The position numbers and the translations under genes are program-made. Below are positions 24,417-39,372 of a DNA stretch of 64,000 bases, one piece after another. Each line of letters begins with the position of its first letter. Position 1 is the first letter of the stretch. This stretch comes from Thiocystis violacea (GTDB taxonomy: Bacteria > Pseudomonadota > Gammaproteobacteria > Chromatiales > Chromatiaceae): contig NZ_NRRF01000020.1 in NCBI RefSeq assembly GCF_016583565.1, positions 1 through 64,000 of the forward strand. Reading direction: 5' to 3'. The notes under the pieces are model-generated. The model made no database searches, was not told the origin of the DNA, and saw only the letters and a list, made by a program, of their open reading frames with translations.

Positions 24417-25394
24417 ATGACCAAGCTGATTCGGAACGCCGCCGTGAATTCGACCATTCAAACCGAGCCGCCTCATCTGTCACTCGTCACCTCCGCCGAG
24501 CGGCAATTTCACATGCCAGAGCAGGGGGTCGACCCGATCGCCTTCCTGCAAGCGATCACGGCCTCGTTGGAGCTCGATACGGTGATGGCGACCTTGAACG
24601 CGTTCCTCGCTGACCTGGTCGAGCACACCGGTTGGGAGTACCGACGTTCCGATGCGGCAGAGATCATGAAGGGCGGCAAGCCCGACCGCAATCGGCTCGA
24701 ATATCTGTTGACACTGAACGGCGTGGAGATGGGCACCCTGAAGCTGATGCGCGGTCGCCGCTTCTCCGAGGATGAGCAGGTCCGCATCGAGGGGCTGCTG
24801 GGTCTGGCTGCGCCGGCCATTCAGAATGCGTTGCGCTTCTTCAAGGTCAGTCAGCAGCTGGAGCGCGATCCGCTGACGGGGCTCGGCAATCGTCGTGCCC
24901 TGAACCTGCAGGGTGCCCAGTGGTTGGCGGACAGTGTGCGGCACCATCAGCCGATCTCCATGCTGGTCATGGATCTGGACCGCTTCAAGGCGGTGAACGA
25001 TACCTACGGGCATCCGGTCGGCGATCGCCTGCTCTGCCGGGTGGCGGAGACCCTGATGCATGTGACGCGCACGGCGGATCTCTGCGTGCGCATGGGCGGG
25101 GACGAGTTCGTGGTGCTGCTACCCTGGACAGACTTGGCCGACGCCCTGGAATGTGCCGAGCGCATTCGTCACGCCTTGTCGGAGCAGCCGATCGAGACGT
25201 CCGGCGGCGAGCAGGTGGCCGCGAGCGTGAGCATTGGCGTGGCGACCCTCCGCAAGGACATGGACCTGGACAAACTCTATCAGCAGGCCGACGAGGCCCT
25301 CTATGCCGCCAAGCGCGCTGGGTCGAACCGGGTATTGGCCGGTTCGAGCACCGCGGAATGCCGGCGCCGTGAACCGCTTGGCACGACCCATTAG
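24417..25394 (+). CDS. GGDEF diguanylate cyclase
   Basis: A 325-residue cytoplasmic protein with an N-terminal GAF-like sensory region (about 35-150) and a C-terminal GGDEF domain. Visible are DPLTGLGNRRAL, MDLDRFKAVNDTYGHPVGD and the intact active site MGGDEFVVLLP. The allosteric I-site RTAD lies five residues upstream, so product inhibition by cyclic di-GMP is expected. It has no membrane segment. The start is uncertain: ATG 24417 lacks a ribosome binding site and coincides with the predicted sigma-54 start; ATG 24513 has GAGCGG upstream. Its place after fliS suggests control of motility or attachment. Confidence 0.9.
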   Translation: MTKLIRNAAVNSTIQTEPPHLSLVTSAERQFHMPEQGVDPIAFLQAITASLELDTVMATLNAFLADLVEHTGWEYRRSDAAEIMKGGKPDRNRLEYLLTLNGVEMGTLKLMRGRRFSEDEQVRIEGLLGLAAPAIQNALRFFKVSQQLERDPLTGLGNRRALNLQGAQWLADSVRHHQPISMLVMDLDRFKAVNDTYGHPVGDRLLCRVAETLMHVTRTADLCVRMGGDEFVVLLPWTDLADALECAERIRHALSEQPIETSGGEQVAASVSIGVATLRKDMDLDKLYQQADEALYAAKRAGSNRVLAGSSTAECRRREPLGTTH

Positions 25395-25777
25395 GCAAAT
25401 GCCCTTAGGTGGGTTTGGCAGAGGCGCAGCGGATGCTTGACCAGGGGCCGGGGTGGCCCGTGGATCCTCCCCTCAGATCTTGAGCCGGGTTTGCGCAAGG
25501 CCCGACCATACCTTGATCGCAGGCTGGACCGGTAGGGTAGACGAGCGAGAGCGAAGTCCAGCGAATCCCGTGCTCTTGGTGATGGGCTGCGCTCGTCCAT
25601 CCAGAAGACGACTGGCTGGAACGAGGTTCTAGGCCATGTCTAACGAAGGGATTTCCAGGACGGGGGCGTTCTTCGACTTAACAAAAAACGGGGCAATTGC
25701 CCCGTTTTTTATGTGCCTCTGCTTGGTATTGGGTGAGACGTCCCTGTCTCTCGAACCTTCAGAGGGTGCTTGGCGCC
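25395..25777. other. Intergenic region between converging GGDEF gene and actP
   Basis: Nothing gene-like; it contains the hairpin terminator at 25683-25710 and an unremarkable GC-rich stretch before it. Confidence 0.6.
25683..25710. terminator. Bidirectional rho-independent terminator
   Basis: Symmetrical hairpin AAAAAACGGGGCAATTGCCC followed by CGTTTTTT: a perfect stem with an A tract on one side and a T tract on the other. It can terminate both the GGDEF transcript (plus) and the yjcH-actP transcript (minus). Confidence 0.93.
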
Positions 25778-27508
25778 TCAGTGCGCGCTGGCGCCTTCGG
25801 CCCCGATGCCGGTCTCGCAGCGGACCTTCTGTGCCTCGAAGGCGACGCGCTCCTGCTTGGCGCGCTCCGAGTTGTCCATCAGCGAGACGATCCAGATGAA
25901 GAAGAAGGCCAGCGGCATCGAGATGATGGCCGGGTTGTTGAGCGTGATCAGCCCAATGGCCACTTCCTTGCCATCGACCAGGGCGGTATGCCCCAGTACA
26001 TCGCCCCACACCGCCTTGGACAGGATGGTCAGCACGACCGCCGAGATGAGTCCGACGAAGCCGCCGATGAGGGCGCCGCGGGTGGTCATCTTGCCCCAGA
26101 AGATGGAGGCGACCAGCACGGGGAAGTTCGCGCTGGCGGCGATGGCGAAGGCCAGGCCGACCATGAAGGCGACGTTCTGGGTCTCGAAGGCGATGCCCAG
26201 GCCGATGGCGACCAGGCCCAGCATGAAGGTCGCGATCTTGGACACGCGAATCTCGGTCTTCTCATTGCTGCGCCCGCGCGCGATGACGCTGGCGTAGAGA
26301 TCATGCGAGATGGCGGAGGCGCCGGCCAGGGTCAGGCCCGAGACGACGGCGAGGATGGTGGCGAAGGCGACGGCCGAGATGAAGCCCAGGAAGAGGTTGC
26401 CGCCGACGGCCTCGGCGAGACGGATGGCGACCATGTTGGTGCCGCCATCGAGGCCGGCAACGAGCTGCCCCTTGATGATGCTGCCGTCCGCGGCGATCGC
26501 TTCGGGTTTGTAGAACTCGGGGTGTTGCAGCAGCAGGACGATGGCCGCGAAGCCGATGATGAAGGTCAGGATGTAGAAGTAGCCGATGAAGCCGGTGGCG
26601 TAGAAGACCGACTTGCGCGCCTCCTTGGCGTCCGGGACGGTGAAGAACCGCATCAGGATGTGCGGTAGGCCGGCGGTGCCGAACATGAGCGCCAGGCCGA
26701 GCGAGATGGCGTTGACCGGGTCGGTGACGAGCGAGCCGGGCGACATGATGGCGATACCCTTGGGGTGGACCTCGACGGCCTGCCGGAACATCTCCTCGGG
26801 CGAGAAGCCGAAGGTGGCGAGCGCCGCGATGGCCATGAAGGTTGCGCCGCACAGCAGCAGAACGGCCTTGATGATCTGCACCCAAGTGGTTGCGGTCATG
26901 CCGCCGAAGATGACGTAGACCATCATGAGTCCGCCGACGATGACGACGGCGATCCAGTAGTCCAGACCGAACAGCAATTGGATGAGCTTGCCCGCGCCGA
27001 CCATCTGGGCGATGAGGTAGAAGGCGACGACGACCAGCGAGGAGATGGCCGCCATGGTGCGGATCTCGGTTTGGCCGAAGCGGTAGGAGCTGACGTCCGC
27101 GAAGGTGAACTTACCCAGGTTGCGGATCTGCTCGGCGATCAGGAACATGATGACGGGCCAGCCGACCAGGAAGCCGATCGAGTAGATGAGACCGTCGTAG
27201 CCGGAGGCGAACACCAACCCGGAGATACCCAGGAAGGAGGCCGCGGACATGTAGTCGCCGGCGATCGCCAGCCCGTTCTGGAAGCCGGTGATGCCGCCGC
27301 CCGCGGTATAGAAGTCCTTGGCGGAGCGGGTGCGCTTGGCCGCCCAGTAGGTGATGCCCATGGTGCCGGCGACGAACGCCAGGAACATGTAGATGGCCGT
27401 GTAGTTGACCGCCTGTTTCTCGACGGCGCCGGACAGCGCGGGCGCGGCCATCAGGATGAAAGGCGTCAAGAGTGCGAAGAGCACCCCCCAGGTTGCGTAG
27501 CGTCTCAT
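25778..27508 (-). CDS. actP: Acetate/cation symporter (solute:sodium symporter family)
   Basis: A 576-residue inner-membrane transporter with about 13-14 hydrophobic segments and the SSS-family signature region: [44 protein letters not shown] and [20 protein letters not shown]. It is closest to ActP, which takes up acetate and other short acids (glycolate, pyruvate) with sodium. An N-terminal hydrophobic stretch may be a signal or the first helix. The start overlaps the stop of the yjcH gene by four bases (ATGA). Acetyl-CoA synthetase, often adjacent in enterics, is not in the window. Confidence 0.93.
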   Translation of the reverse strand: MRRYATWGVLFALLTPFILMAAPALSGAVEKQAVNYTAIYMFLAFVAGTMGITYWAAKRTRSAKDFYTAGGGITGFQNGLAIAGDYMSAASFLGISGLVFASGYDGLIYSIGFLVGWPVIMFLIAEQIRNLGKFTFADVSSYRFGQTEIRTMAAISSLVVVAFYLIAQMVGAGKLIQLLFGLDYWIAVVIVGGLMMVYVIFGGMTATTWVQIIKAVLLLCGATFMAIAALATFGFSPEEMFRQAVEVHPKGIAIMSPGSLVTDPVNAISLGLALMFGTAGLPHILMRFFTVPDAKEARKSVFYATGFIGYFYILTFIIGFAAIVLLLQHPEFYKPEAIAADGSIIKGQLVAGLDGGTNMVAIRLAEAVGGNLFLGFISAVAFATILAVVSGLTLAGASAISHDLYASVIARGRSNEKTEIRVSKIATFMLGLVAIGLGIAFETQNVAFMVGLAFAIAASANFPVLVASIFWGKMTTRGALIGGFVGLISAVVLTILSKAVWGDVLGHTALVDGKEVAIGLITLNNPAIISMPLAFFFIWIVSLMDNSERAKQERVAFEAQKVRCETGIGAEGASAH

Positions 27509-27813
27509 TGCAACTCCTCGCGGACAGCCTTGGTCAAGGCGTCGAACTTGCTGTTGGCCTTGGCGACATAGATGCCGGTCAGGATGAAGGCGGAGATGAT
27601 GATGAGCACGCCGATCGGCATCCCGATGGTGGTTGTTGCGCCGGCGGCGATGGGGGTTCCCAGCCAGGAGGGCGCGAAGGCGATGGTGAGAATGAAGCCG
27701 TAGTAGATGGCGAGAATGATGAACGTCAGCGTCCAGGCGAAGCGCTTGCGTGAACGCACGAGCTCCTGGTAACGCGGATGTGCCTTGATGGCATCGACCG
27801 AGTCTTGGTGCAT
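27505..27813 (-). CDS. yjcH: DUF485 inner membrane protein
   Basis: A 102-residue protein with two transmembrane segments ([19 protein letters not shown] and [20 protein letters not shown]) and the DUF485 ending [20 protein letters not shown]. It is encoded immediately upstream of actP with a four-base overlap, the usual yjcH-actP arrangement. It probably acts as a small partner of the transporter; its biochemical role is unknown. Confidence 0.92.
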   Translation of the reverse strand: MHQDSVDAIKAHPRYQELVRSRKRFAWTLTFIILAIYYGFILTIAFAPSWLGTPIAAGATTTIGMPIGVLIIISAFILTGIYVAKANSKFDALTKAVREELQ

Positions 27814-28155
27814 AGAAATGCCTGCGGTTGGGTGAATGTGCGAGGGTCGAGTGGCGCGCAGCGCCTCACGGCGGCAAGCCGCAATGGGACGACTCCGGTT
27901 GGTGCTTTCAATGACGCGCGCATGGTAGCTGCCACTTCCGTAGGACGGACAGCCTGTTTTTGTTGTCGCTCGGGAATCCTGTGCGCGGGACGTACTAAGC
28001 CGCGCCGATTCTTCAGTGTGCTGGTCGGAAGGTCAATCGGGCATGGATTGAATCTATCAATCTCCTGAATTGCTGGATCCCGATTGGTCTCTCGATGCGT
28101 CGGGCGGAACGGCCCGATTCAGCCGATCCCGTCCGACGCCTTGGGCGTGCTGGGG
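27814..28155. other. Intergenic region upstream of yjcH-actP
   Basis: No gene seen. It holds a possible sigma-54 promoter for yjcH (27920-27934) and, near 28090-28138, an imperfect inverted repeat CGTCGG...CCGACG without a T tract, possibly at the 3' end of the dihydroorotate-dehydrogenase-like gene. Confidence 0.5.
27920..27934 (-). promoter_or_regulatory. Weak candidate sigma-54 promoter of yjcH-actP
   Basis: The minus strand reads TGGCAGCTACCATGC, with GG and GC ten bases apart as required, but differs from consensus in two positions (TGGCAC, TTGC). It would give a leader of about 95 nt. Confidence 0.3.
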
Positions 28156-29172
28156 TTAGATCATGGCCCCTGAGGATGGGCTATAGCTGTCAAGGACATG
28201 GACATAGTTCGAGCGCTCGAGCTCGTCCGGGTTGGGTACGCTCAGCGCGCTGACACGGCCCCGGAAATCCTCGACCGACTCGAAGCCGTGTTCGTCCATC
28301 CAGTCCTCGATTCCGCGCAGAACGAGGCCCAGGTGCGTCGGCCCCTTGTCGAGCAGTGCGCTGCACATGTGTGCGACGTCGGCACCGGCCAGAAGGAGCT
28401 TGATCGCATCTTCCGCCGTATGGATGCCACCGGTGGCTCCCAGGGACAGCCCGGGAATCCGGCCGTAGAGGATGGCGATCCAGCGCATCGCCAGCAGCGC
28501 CTCCGCCGAGGTCGACGGGTAGAGCCGCGATTGCAGGCGCAGACCATCGATATTGATATCCGGCTGGTAGAAGCGGTTGAACAGCGAGACGCCATTGGCA
28601 CCGGCGTCCGCGAGCTGCTTGATGAAGTGCCCGACCGAGCTGAAGGCTGGTGAGAGCTTCATGTTGATCGGGATCCGCACCTTGCTCCGCATCGCTTTCA
28701 AGAGCGTCAGGTAGCGCTCTTCGACTTGAGTGCCCGTCTGGCCGATGTCGCCCGCGACATAGTAGACGTTGAGTTCGAGGGCGTCCGCCCCGGCCTGCTC
28801 CAGCTCGGTCGCGTGGTCGATCCAGCCGCTGGGCGTGACGCCGTTGAGGCTCGCGATCACCGGGATCTCCAGGGCGGCCTTGAGCTTCCGGATCTGTTCG
28901 AGATAGCGTTGCAGGCCGTTCTCGAAGTCCTGGTGATCGGGCAGGAATCCGCCCGTGCTCTCGGCAAAACCGGTCTCTTGATGGTGCAGGAAGCGCACCA
29001 TCGACTCCGACTCCGATGTAATCGCCTCTTCGAAGAGCGAGTACATGATGATGGCGGCGGCGCCCTTGTCTTCCAGTTCGCGCGCCACATCGGCGCTTTT
29101 CGAGAGTGGCGAGGCCGAAGGTACCAGTGGGTTCTTGAGCGTCAGCCCGAGGTAGTTGGTTGTCAGGTTCAT
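28156..29172 (-). CDS. Dihydroorotate dehydrogenase-like flavoprotein
   Basis: A 338-residue TIM-barrel flavoprotein of the DHOD superfamily: TTNYLGLTLKNPLVPSASPL at the start, IPVIASLNGVTPSGW, LELNVYYVAG, NMKLSPAFSSVG and the phosphate-binding end LSLGATGGIHTAEDAIKLLL. Where true DHODs have catalytic Ser/Cys loops the sequence differs, as in the PyrD-like proteins found beside nifJ in cyanobacteria and purple bacteria. It lies 83 bp downstream of nifJ on the same strand and is probably cotranscribed. It may oxidise or reduce a small substrate with electrons linked to ferredoxin; pyrimidine synthesis is not assured. Confidence 0.85.
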   Translation of the reverse strand: MNLTTNYLGLTLKNPLVPSASPLSKSADVARELEDKGAAAIIMYSLFEEAITSESESMVRFLHHQETGFAESTGGFLPDHQDFENGLQRYLEQIRKLKAALEIPVIASLNGVTPSGWIDHATELEQAGADALELNVYYVAGDIGQTGTQVEERYLTLLKAMRSKVRIPINMKLSPAFSSVGHFIKQLADAGANGVSLFNRFYQPDINIDGLRLQSRLYPSTSAEALLAMRWIAILYGRIPGLSLGATGGIHTAEDAIKLLLAGADVAHMCSALLDKGPTHLGLVLRGIEDWMDEHGFESVEDFRGRVSALSVPNPDELERSNYVHVLDSYSPSSGAMI

Positions 29173-29255
29173 TGCCTGCTGTCCCTCACATCAAGGAATT
29201 CATGGGTGATCGTCGGCGGGCAACGGGTGACGTTGCCCGCCGACCGTTCGCTTCG

Positions 29256-32840
<3,585 letters not shown>

Positions 32841-33443
32841 CGAACTGTCCGCTTGGTGGGTGGAAAGGGGGTGACCGTTAAGTCTCGACGAAGTCTAGAA
32901 CCTCGCCAGCCTTAACCGTGGTTGATGAAGGGATGATTGCGAATCGCGCGCCATCGACGCGGAGCGCCAGGGGCTGCGGCAGGGCGCGCCAGGCTCGGCG
33001 CGCGCTCGGTTTGATCTGATTGGGGGCATGAAGCAGTTGTGATCGAATCCAAGTCAGCCTGTTCCGGTGGTCAGAACGTGGCGGCTCATCCGCCGGATCC
33101 AGCGCTCGGTGAAACGCAATGGCTACTATAGACCCAAAATGGAGGCTGAAGGGGACGGTCTTAGCAGGCTTTTTCCATGAATCAGTCGTGACATGATCGG
33201 CGTCACCTCCCTTATAGTGTCGGCCGCATCGTGTCGCCCGCATAGTGTCGGTCGCTTGTCGCCGATTGTGAAGGGGGCGGTGCGGCCTGGGTGCTCGAAC
33301 AGCCCGATCACGCACGTTGACGGCATCGGTTTACATCGCGTCCGCGCCCTATCGATCAGGTGTCGCAACATCGATTAGGGTGTCGCAACGCTGTCTGCGC
33401 TTGGTCGACGCCAGCGCTTTCCTGGACTTTGGGGCGCGATTGA
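32841..33443. other. Divergent intergenic region between nifJ and rimI
   Basis: About 600 bp without a convincing gene; the longest frame (32878-33315, minus) has no family resemblance or ribosome binding site. Between 33215 and 33390 the word GTGTCG recurs in phrases such as ATAGTGTCGG and GGTGTCGCAACA/GGTGTCGCAACG, a loose repeat. Promoters for both flanking genes must lie here. Confidence 0.5.
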
Positions 33444-33941
33444 ATGAGCCACGTGGCGGAAACACCATCCTTGTTACTTCGACCGATGCGGGAGAGCGAT
33501 CTCGCGACAGTCCTCGCGGTCGAATGCGCGGCCTACGACTTTCCCTGGGCGGAGGGCGTCTTCAGGGATTGCCTGCGCGTCGGCTATTGCTGCTGGGTGG
33601 GTGAGATCGAGGGGGTCATCGTTGCCTACGGCATCATGTCGGTGGCGGTTGGCGAGTGTCACGTCTTCAATCTCTGCGTCCATCCGAGCTGGCAGGGCAA
33701 GGGCCTGGGTCGCAGGATGCTGAGGCATCTGCTCGCGCTGGCCGTCAAGCGCAGGGCCGAGACCGCCTTCCTGGAGGTGCGCGCATCCAACGTCGGCGCG
33801 CGGGCGCTCTATGCCTCCGAGGGTTTTTGCGAGATCGGGACGCGACGGAGCTATTACCCGTCCCACAGGGGGCGCGAGGACGCGACCGTCTTGGCCCGCG
33901 AGCTCGTGGGGCTGGACGGCGCGGGCGCCGACCTCGTCTGA
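33444..33941 (+). CDS. rimI: Ribosomal protein S18 alanine N-acetyltransferase
   Basis: A 165-residue GNAT acetyltransferase of the RimI type: LRPMRESDLATVLAVECAAY, PWAEGVFRDCLR, the acetyl-CoA loop HPSWQGKGLGRRMLRHLL (Q/R-x-x-G-x-G/A), EVRASNVGARALYASEGF and GTRRSYYPS. RimI acetylates the N-terminal alanine of S18 and possibly other proteins. It is often downstream of tsaB; here it stands alone before prfC. Confidence 0.92.
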   Translation: MSHVAETPSLLLRPMRESDLATVLAVECAAYDFPWAEGVFRDCLRVGYCCWVGEIEGVIVAYGIMSVAVGECHVFNLCVHPSWQGKGLGRRMLRHLLALAVKRRAETAFLEVRASNVGARALYASEGFCEIGTRRSYYPSHRGREDATVLARELVGLDGAGADLV

Positions 33942-34052
33942 GGTGGGCGGGCGCGGCGGCGGTGCGGTGACCTCATCCGCTGTCATCGGTGCTCGGCAAC
34001 CGGGTATACTTCCAGGTTTAACCAGCGCGAACACCACCTGACTGGCAGCTTT

Positions 34053-35633
34053 ATGAGCGAGCTCGAAGAGCAACTGGGCAAACGCCGCACCTTTGCCATC
34101 ATTTCCCACCCGGACGCCGGCAAGACCACGCTGACCGAGAAGCTGCTGCTCTTCGGCGGCGCCATTCAGCTCGCGGGCACGGTCAAGGGCCGTAAGGCGG
34201 CGCGCCATGCCACCTCGGATTGGATGGAGCTGGAGAAGGAGCGCGGTATCTCGGTCACCTCGTCGGTGATGCAGTTCCCCTATGGCGCGTCCATCGTCAA
34301 CCTGCTCGACACCCCAGGCCACGAGGACTTTTCCGAAGACACCTACCGGACGCTGACCGCTGTCGACTCCGCGCTTATGGTGATCGACGTCGCCAAGGGC
34401 GTCGAAGAACGCACCATCAAGCTGATGGACGTCTGCCGGCTGCGCGATACGCCGATTCTGACCTTCGTCAACAAGCTCGACCGCGAAGGGCGCGATGCCA
34501 TCGACGTCCTCGACGAGATCGAGGATATCCTGAAGATCAAGTGCGCGCCGGTCACCTGGCCGATCGGCATGGGCAAGCGTTTCAAAGGGGTCTATGACCT
34601 GCGTACCGGTCGAACGCATCTGTTCAGTGCCCAGCACGGCGGTAAGATTGCCGAGGGCGAGATCATCGATGGGATCGACAACCCGCGGATGGACGAGATT
34701 CTGGGGGATCAGGCGCAGGAGCTGCGCGATGAGATGGAGCTGGTCCAAGGGGCCAGTCATCCGCTGGATCTCGATGCCTATCGGGCGGGCAAGCAGACGC
34801 CGGTCTTCTTCGGCTCGGCCATCAACAATTTCGGCGTGCGCGAGCTGCTGGATGCCTTCGTGGACTATGCGCCCGCACCGCGCCCGCGCGAGACCCGTCA
34901 GCGGCTGATTCAACCCGACGAAGCCGCCTTCACCGGCTTCGTGTTCAAGATTCAGGCGAACATGGACCCCGCCCATCGCGACCGCGTCGCCTTCATGCGC
35001 GTGTGCTCCGGCAGTTACAAGAAGGGCATGAAGATGCGCCACGTGCGCATCGGCAAGAGCATCCAGGTGGCCAATGCCATCACCTTCCAGGCCGACGAGC
35101 GTCGCCATGTCGAGGAGGCCTGGCCAGGCGACATCATCGGTCTGCACAATCACGGGACCATTCAGATTGGGGATACCTTCAGCGAGGGTGAGGACATCAA
35201 GTACGAGGGGATTCCTTACTTTGCTCCGGAACTCTTCCGCCGTGTCGTCCTCAAGGATCCCTTGCGCATGAAGGCGCTGCAGAAGGGCGTGCTGCAGCTC
35301 TCGGAGGAGGGGGCGACCCAGTCCTTCCGCCCGCTGAAGAACAACGACCTCATTCTTGGCGCGGTCGGTATCCTGCAGTTCGACGTCGCGGCCTATCGCC
35401 TCAAGGACGAGTACGGCGTGGACGCCATCGTCGAGGCGGTGAGCGTCAAGACGGCGCGCTGGATCGACTGTGCCGACGCCAAGATGTTGGAGCGATTCCG
35501 GGATAAGTGCTACGAGAATCTCGCCCTGGATGGCGACGACCAGTTGGTCTATCTGGCACCGACCATGGTGAATCTGAGCCTGGCCGAGGAGCGTTGGCCC
35601 GAGGTGCGTTTCCTGGCGACACGCGAGTTGTAG
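34053..35633 (+). CDS. prfC: Peptide chain release factor 3
   Basis: This 526-residue translational GTPase has RF3 hallmarks: G1 [20 protein letters not shown], the switch I region [21 protein letters not shown]3 [15 protein letters not shown]4 NKLDREGRD, and the RF3-specific C-terminus ([17 protein letters not shown]). It recycles RF1/RF2 from the ribosome after peptide release. E. coli RF3 is 529 aa, so length is normal. It starts with ATG 112 bp after rimI. Confidence 0.97.
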   Translation: MSELEEQLGKRRTFAIISHPDAGKTTLTEKLLLFGGAIQLAGTVKGRKAARHATSDWMELEKERGISVTSSVMQFPYGASIVNLLDTPGHEDFSEDTYRTLTAVDSALMVIDVAKGVEERTIKLMDVCRLRDTPILTFVNKLDREGRDAIDVLDEIEDILKIKCAPVTWPIGMGKRFKGVYDLRTGRTHLFSAQHGGKIAEGEIIDGIDNPRMDEILGDQAQELRDEMELVQGASHPLDLDAYRAGKQTPVFFGSAINNFGVRELLDAFVDYAPAPRPRETRQRLIQPDEAAFTGFVFKIQANMDPAHRDRVAFMRVCSGSYKKGMKMRHVRIGKSIQVANAITFQADERRHVEEAWPGDIIGLHNHGTIQIGDTFSEGEDIKYEGIPYFAPELFRRVVLKDPLRMKALQKGVLQLSEEGATQSFRPLKNNDLILGAVGILQFDVAAYRLKDEYGVDAIVEAVSVKTARWIDCADAKMLERFRDKCYENLALDGDDQLVYLAPTMVNLSLAEERWPEVRFLATREL

Positions 35634-35642
35634 GGGGCTTGT

Positions 35643-35677
35643 CAGTTGCCAGTTGCCAGTTGCCAGTTGCCAGTTGC
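35643..35677. repeat. Heptanucleotide tandem repeat (CAGTTGC)5
   Basis: Five exact consecutive copies of CAGTTGC starting ten bases after the prfC stop, then a partial CAGT. Seven-base repeats of this kind are known as variable simple sequence repeats in various bacteria; here it lies in an untranslated gap. Confidence 0.93.
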
Positions 35678-35820
35678 CAGTGGGGCGTTGACGGTTGCGG
35701 CGGCGTTCTTGTGTCGCGCGGGGAAAAATGCCGCCGGCTCGTGAGGGCGTATGCCAGACCCGCCGTCGTCCGTCACTGATCGAGAGAGCCTTCAATTCAG
35801 GTCTTGCTCAGGAGTGAATT

Positions 35821-36060
35821 TTGGAAACAGAAGCAGTCGTCCAGCTCATCCGCACCGGTATTCCAGGGGCCAAGGTCCAGGTCACGGGTGACGGCAGCCA
35901 TTTCGAGGCCATCATCGTCAGCGAGGTCTTCGAGGGGTTGTCCCTTTTGAAGCGCGAGCGTCTGGTGATGGAGACCGTCAAGGATCAGGTCGCGAGCGGC
36001 GAACTCCATGCGCTTTCCGTCAAGGCCCGCACCCCGACTCAGCAAGCGGCACAAGGCTGA
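35821..36060 (+). CDS. BolA family protein (IbaG type)
   Basis: This 79-residue protein has the short BolA fold: IRTGIPGAKVQVTGDGSHFE, VSEVFEGLSLLKRERLVMET and VKDQVASGELHALSVKA, as in IbaG/YrbA. BolA proteins bind monothiol glutaredoxin and [2Fe-2S] clusters; IbaG is linked to acid stress. It begins with TTG, supported by an AGGAG site six bases upstream (AGGAGTGAATTTTG), and no in-frame ATG gives the full domain. The usual gammaproteobacterial neighbours (mla genes, murA) are not here. Confidence 0.88.
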   Translation: METEAVVQLIRTGIPGAKVQVTGDGSHFEAIIVSEVFEGLSLLKRERLVMETVKDQVASGELHALSVKARTPTQQAAQG

Positions 36061-36076
36061 TCGGTCGTTTGAGCGT

Positions 36077-36231
36077 GTAGGATGGGCAAAGCCCGTGCGA
36101 TGCGCTTCGTTCGTAGCGCCGAGGGTCGGCGGGCGTGCCCATCATCCCAGCTCAGTGCCTTGCAGGATGGGCACGCCCCTACAGCGCCGAGGTGAGGCGC
36201 AAGCGCCGAGTGCGGACTTTGCCCATCCTAC
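36077..36231. repeat. REP-like palindromic element (subfamily A), distant copy
   Basis: It runs from GTAGGATGGGCAAAGCCCG to TTTGCCCATCCTAC with the internal TGCCCATC/GATGGGCA pair and GCGCCGAGG blocks also seen at 2322 and 5290. It sits between the convergent BolA-type gene and ftsH, 27 kb from the RAYT. Confidence 0.88.
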
Positions 36232-36263
36232 CGACTGCGGTTGATCAAGCCGCAATCTCGAAC

Positions 36264-36299
36264 GAAAAAAGCCCCCGCATATCATGCGGAGGCTTTTTC
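36264..36299. terminator. Bidirectional terminator downstream of ftsH
   Basis: Hairpin AAAAAAGCCCCCGCATATCA followed by TGCGGAGGCTTTTTCT: a GC-rich stem with an A tract at one side and a T tract at the other (one mismatch). It can end ftsH transcription on the minus strand and transcription from the BolA-type gene on the plus strand. Confidence 0.88.
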
Positions 36300-36328
36300 T
36301 TGGGCGTCAGCCGATCTCGCTAAGCCGG

Positions 36329-38248
<1,920 letters not shown>

Positions 38249-38349
38249 TCTTTAAGGCTATCCTCGTTGACCTGAAGCGGTACGCTGCTGCCACCGCTTT
38301 TCACTTAACAGCACAGATCGGGTCTGGGGCTGGAAATCCAACAGAGTGG

Positions 38350-39231
38350 TTGGAGCGAAGGCTCGATCGGCGCGCCAGATCGAGCGGCGCGACGCCTACT
38401 CTCGACCGGAGCTTATCAGGTTTGCGCATTGGTTGGACTTTGCGAGTTGCGGGCTTGTTCCTGGTCCTCTGGGTCTTGTCCGCCTTGTTCGCCCCGCTGG
38501 CGGGCTTGACGCCCAATCGCGTCGATCTCTCCGCCATCCTCGCGCCGCCCGGCGAGCTGTCGCTCCTGGGGAACGACGATCTCGGGCGCCCGGTGCTGGA
38601 TCGTCTGCTTGCCGGGGCGCGCACCTCATTGATCGTGGGCGTTGGGGTCGTCGCGATCAGCGCCCTGGTCGGCACGCTCATCGGGGGGCTCGCGGGCCTC
38701 CTGGGTGGCTGGGTGGATAGGCTGGTGGCCCGGTTGATCGATCTCTTCATGGCGTTTCCGGGCATCCTGCTGGCCATCGCGCTCGCCGGGGTCATGGGGC
38801 CGGGTGTCGACAACGTCATTCTGGCGCTGGTGACGGTCGGCTGGGTCGGCTACGCGCGGCTGACGCGCGCCCAGGTACTCTCGCTGGTCGGCCGGGATCA
38901 CGTCGCCGCCGCACGCGCGCTCGGATGCGCGGGCGCGGCCATCCTCTTCCGCCACCTCCTGCCCCTTGCGCTCGCTCCCCTGCTGGTGGAAGCGACCTTT
39001 GGGGTCGCCTCCGCGATCGTCGCAGAGGCGGGGTTGTCGTTCCTCGGTCTCGGCGTGCAGCCGCCGGAGGCCTCCTGGGGCAACATGGTCCGCGATGGCG
39101 TGTCCTATCTGCTGGTCGCCCCGCATCTGGTGTTGGCTCCAGGATTGGCGATCTTCGCCGTCGTGCTTTCGGTGAATCTGCTTGGCGATGCCTTGAGGGA
39201 CGGCTTGGACGTACGTCTCCAGGCGGGCTGA
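38350..39231 (+). CDS. ABC transporter permease, DppC/OppC-like
   Basis: A 293-residue inner-membrane protein of the peptide/nickel permease C family, with about six hydrophobic segments. It has the family LGNDDLGRPVLDRLLAGART, a coupling-loop EAA-type region (RDHVAAARALGCAGAAILFR), LSFLGLGVQPPEASWG and NLLGDALRDGLDVR at the end. It starts with TTG at 38350, a weak point; no better start is visible. It lies divergent from ftsH, and the partner permease, ATPase and binding-protein genes are absent on both sides, so it may be an orphan or work with subunits encoded elsewhere. Confidence 0.8.
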   Translation: MERRLDRRARSSGATPTLDRSLSGLRIGWTLRVAGLFLVLWVLSALFAPLAGLTPNRVDLSAILAPPGELSLLGNDDLGRPVLDRLLAGARTSLIVGVGVVAISALVGTLIGGLAGLLGGWVDRLVARLIDLFMAFPGILLAIALAGVMGPGVDNVILALVTVGWVGYARLTRAQVLSLVGRDHVAAARALGCAGAAILFRHLLPLALAPLLVEATFGVASAIVAEAGLSFLGLGVQPPEASWGNMVRDGVSYLLVAPHLVLAPGLAIFAVVLSVNLLGDALRDGLDVRLQAG

Positions 39232-39372
39232 GGCCTGTGGTTTGGTCCTGGCGGGCTCGCCCGCCCTGGCGTGCCTATGCTACAAAGACCCTTTAGCCGA
39301 ATTGGCGCCCCTTCGTTTTCCGGATGCAGCTCACGCATTCCCCTTCAATGACCGCGTTTGCGAATGCCTAAC

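Noticed and set aside
32878..33315. 145-codon minus-strand frame upstream of nifJ
   Set aside because: No ribosome site, no recognisable motif, and composition of intergenic DNA.
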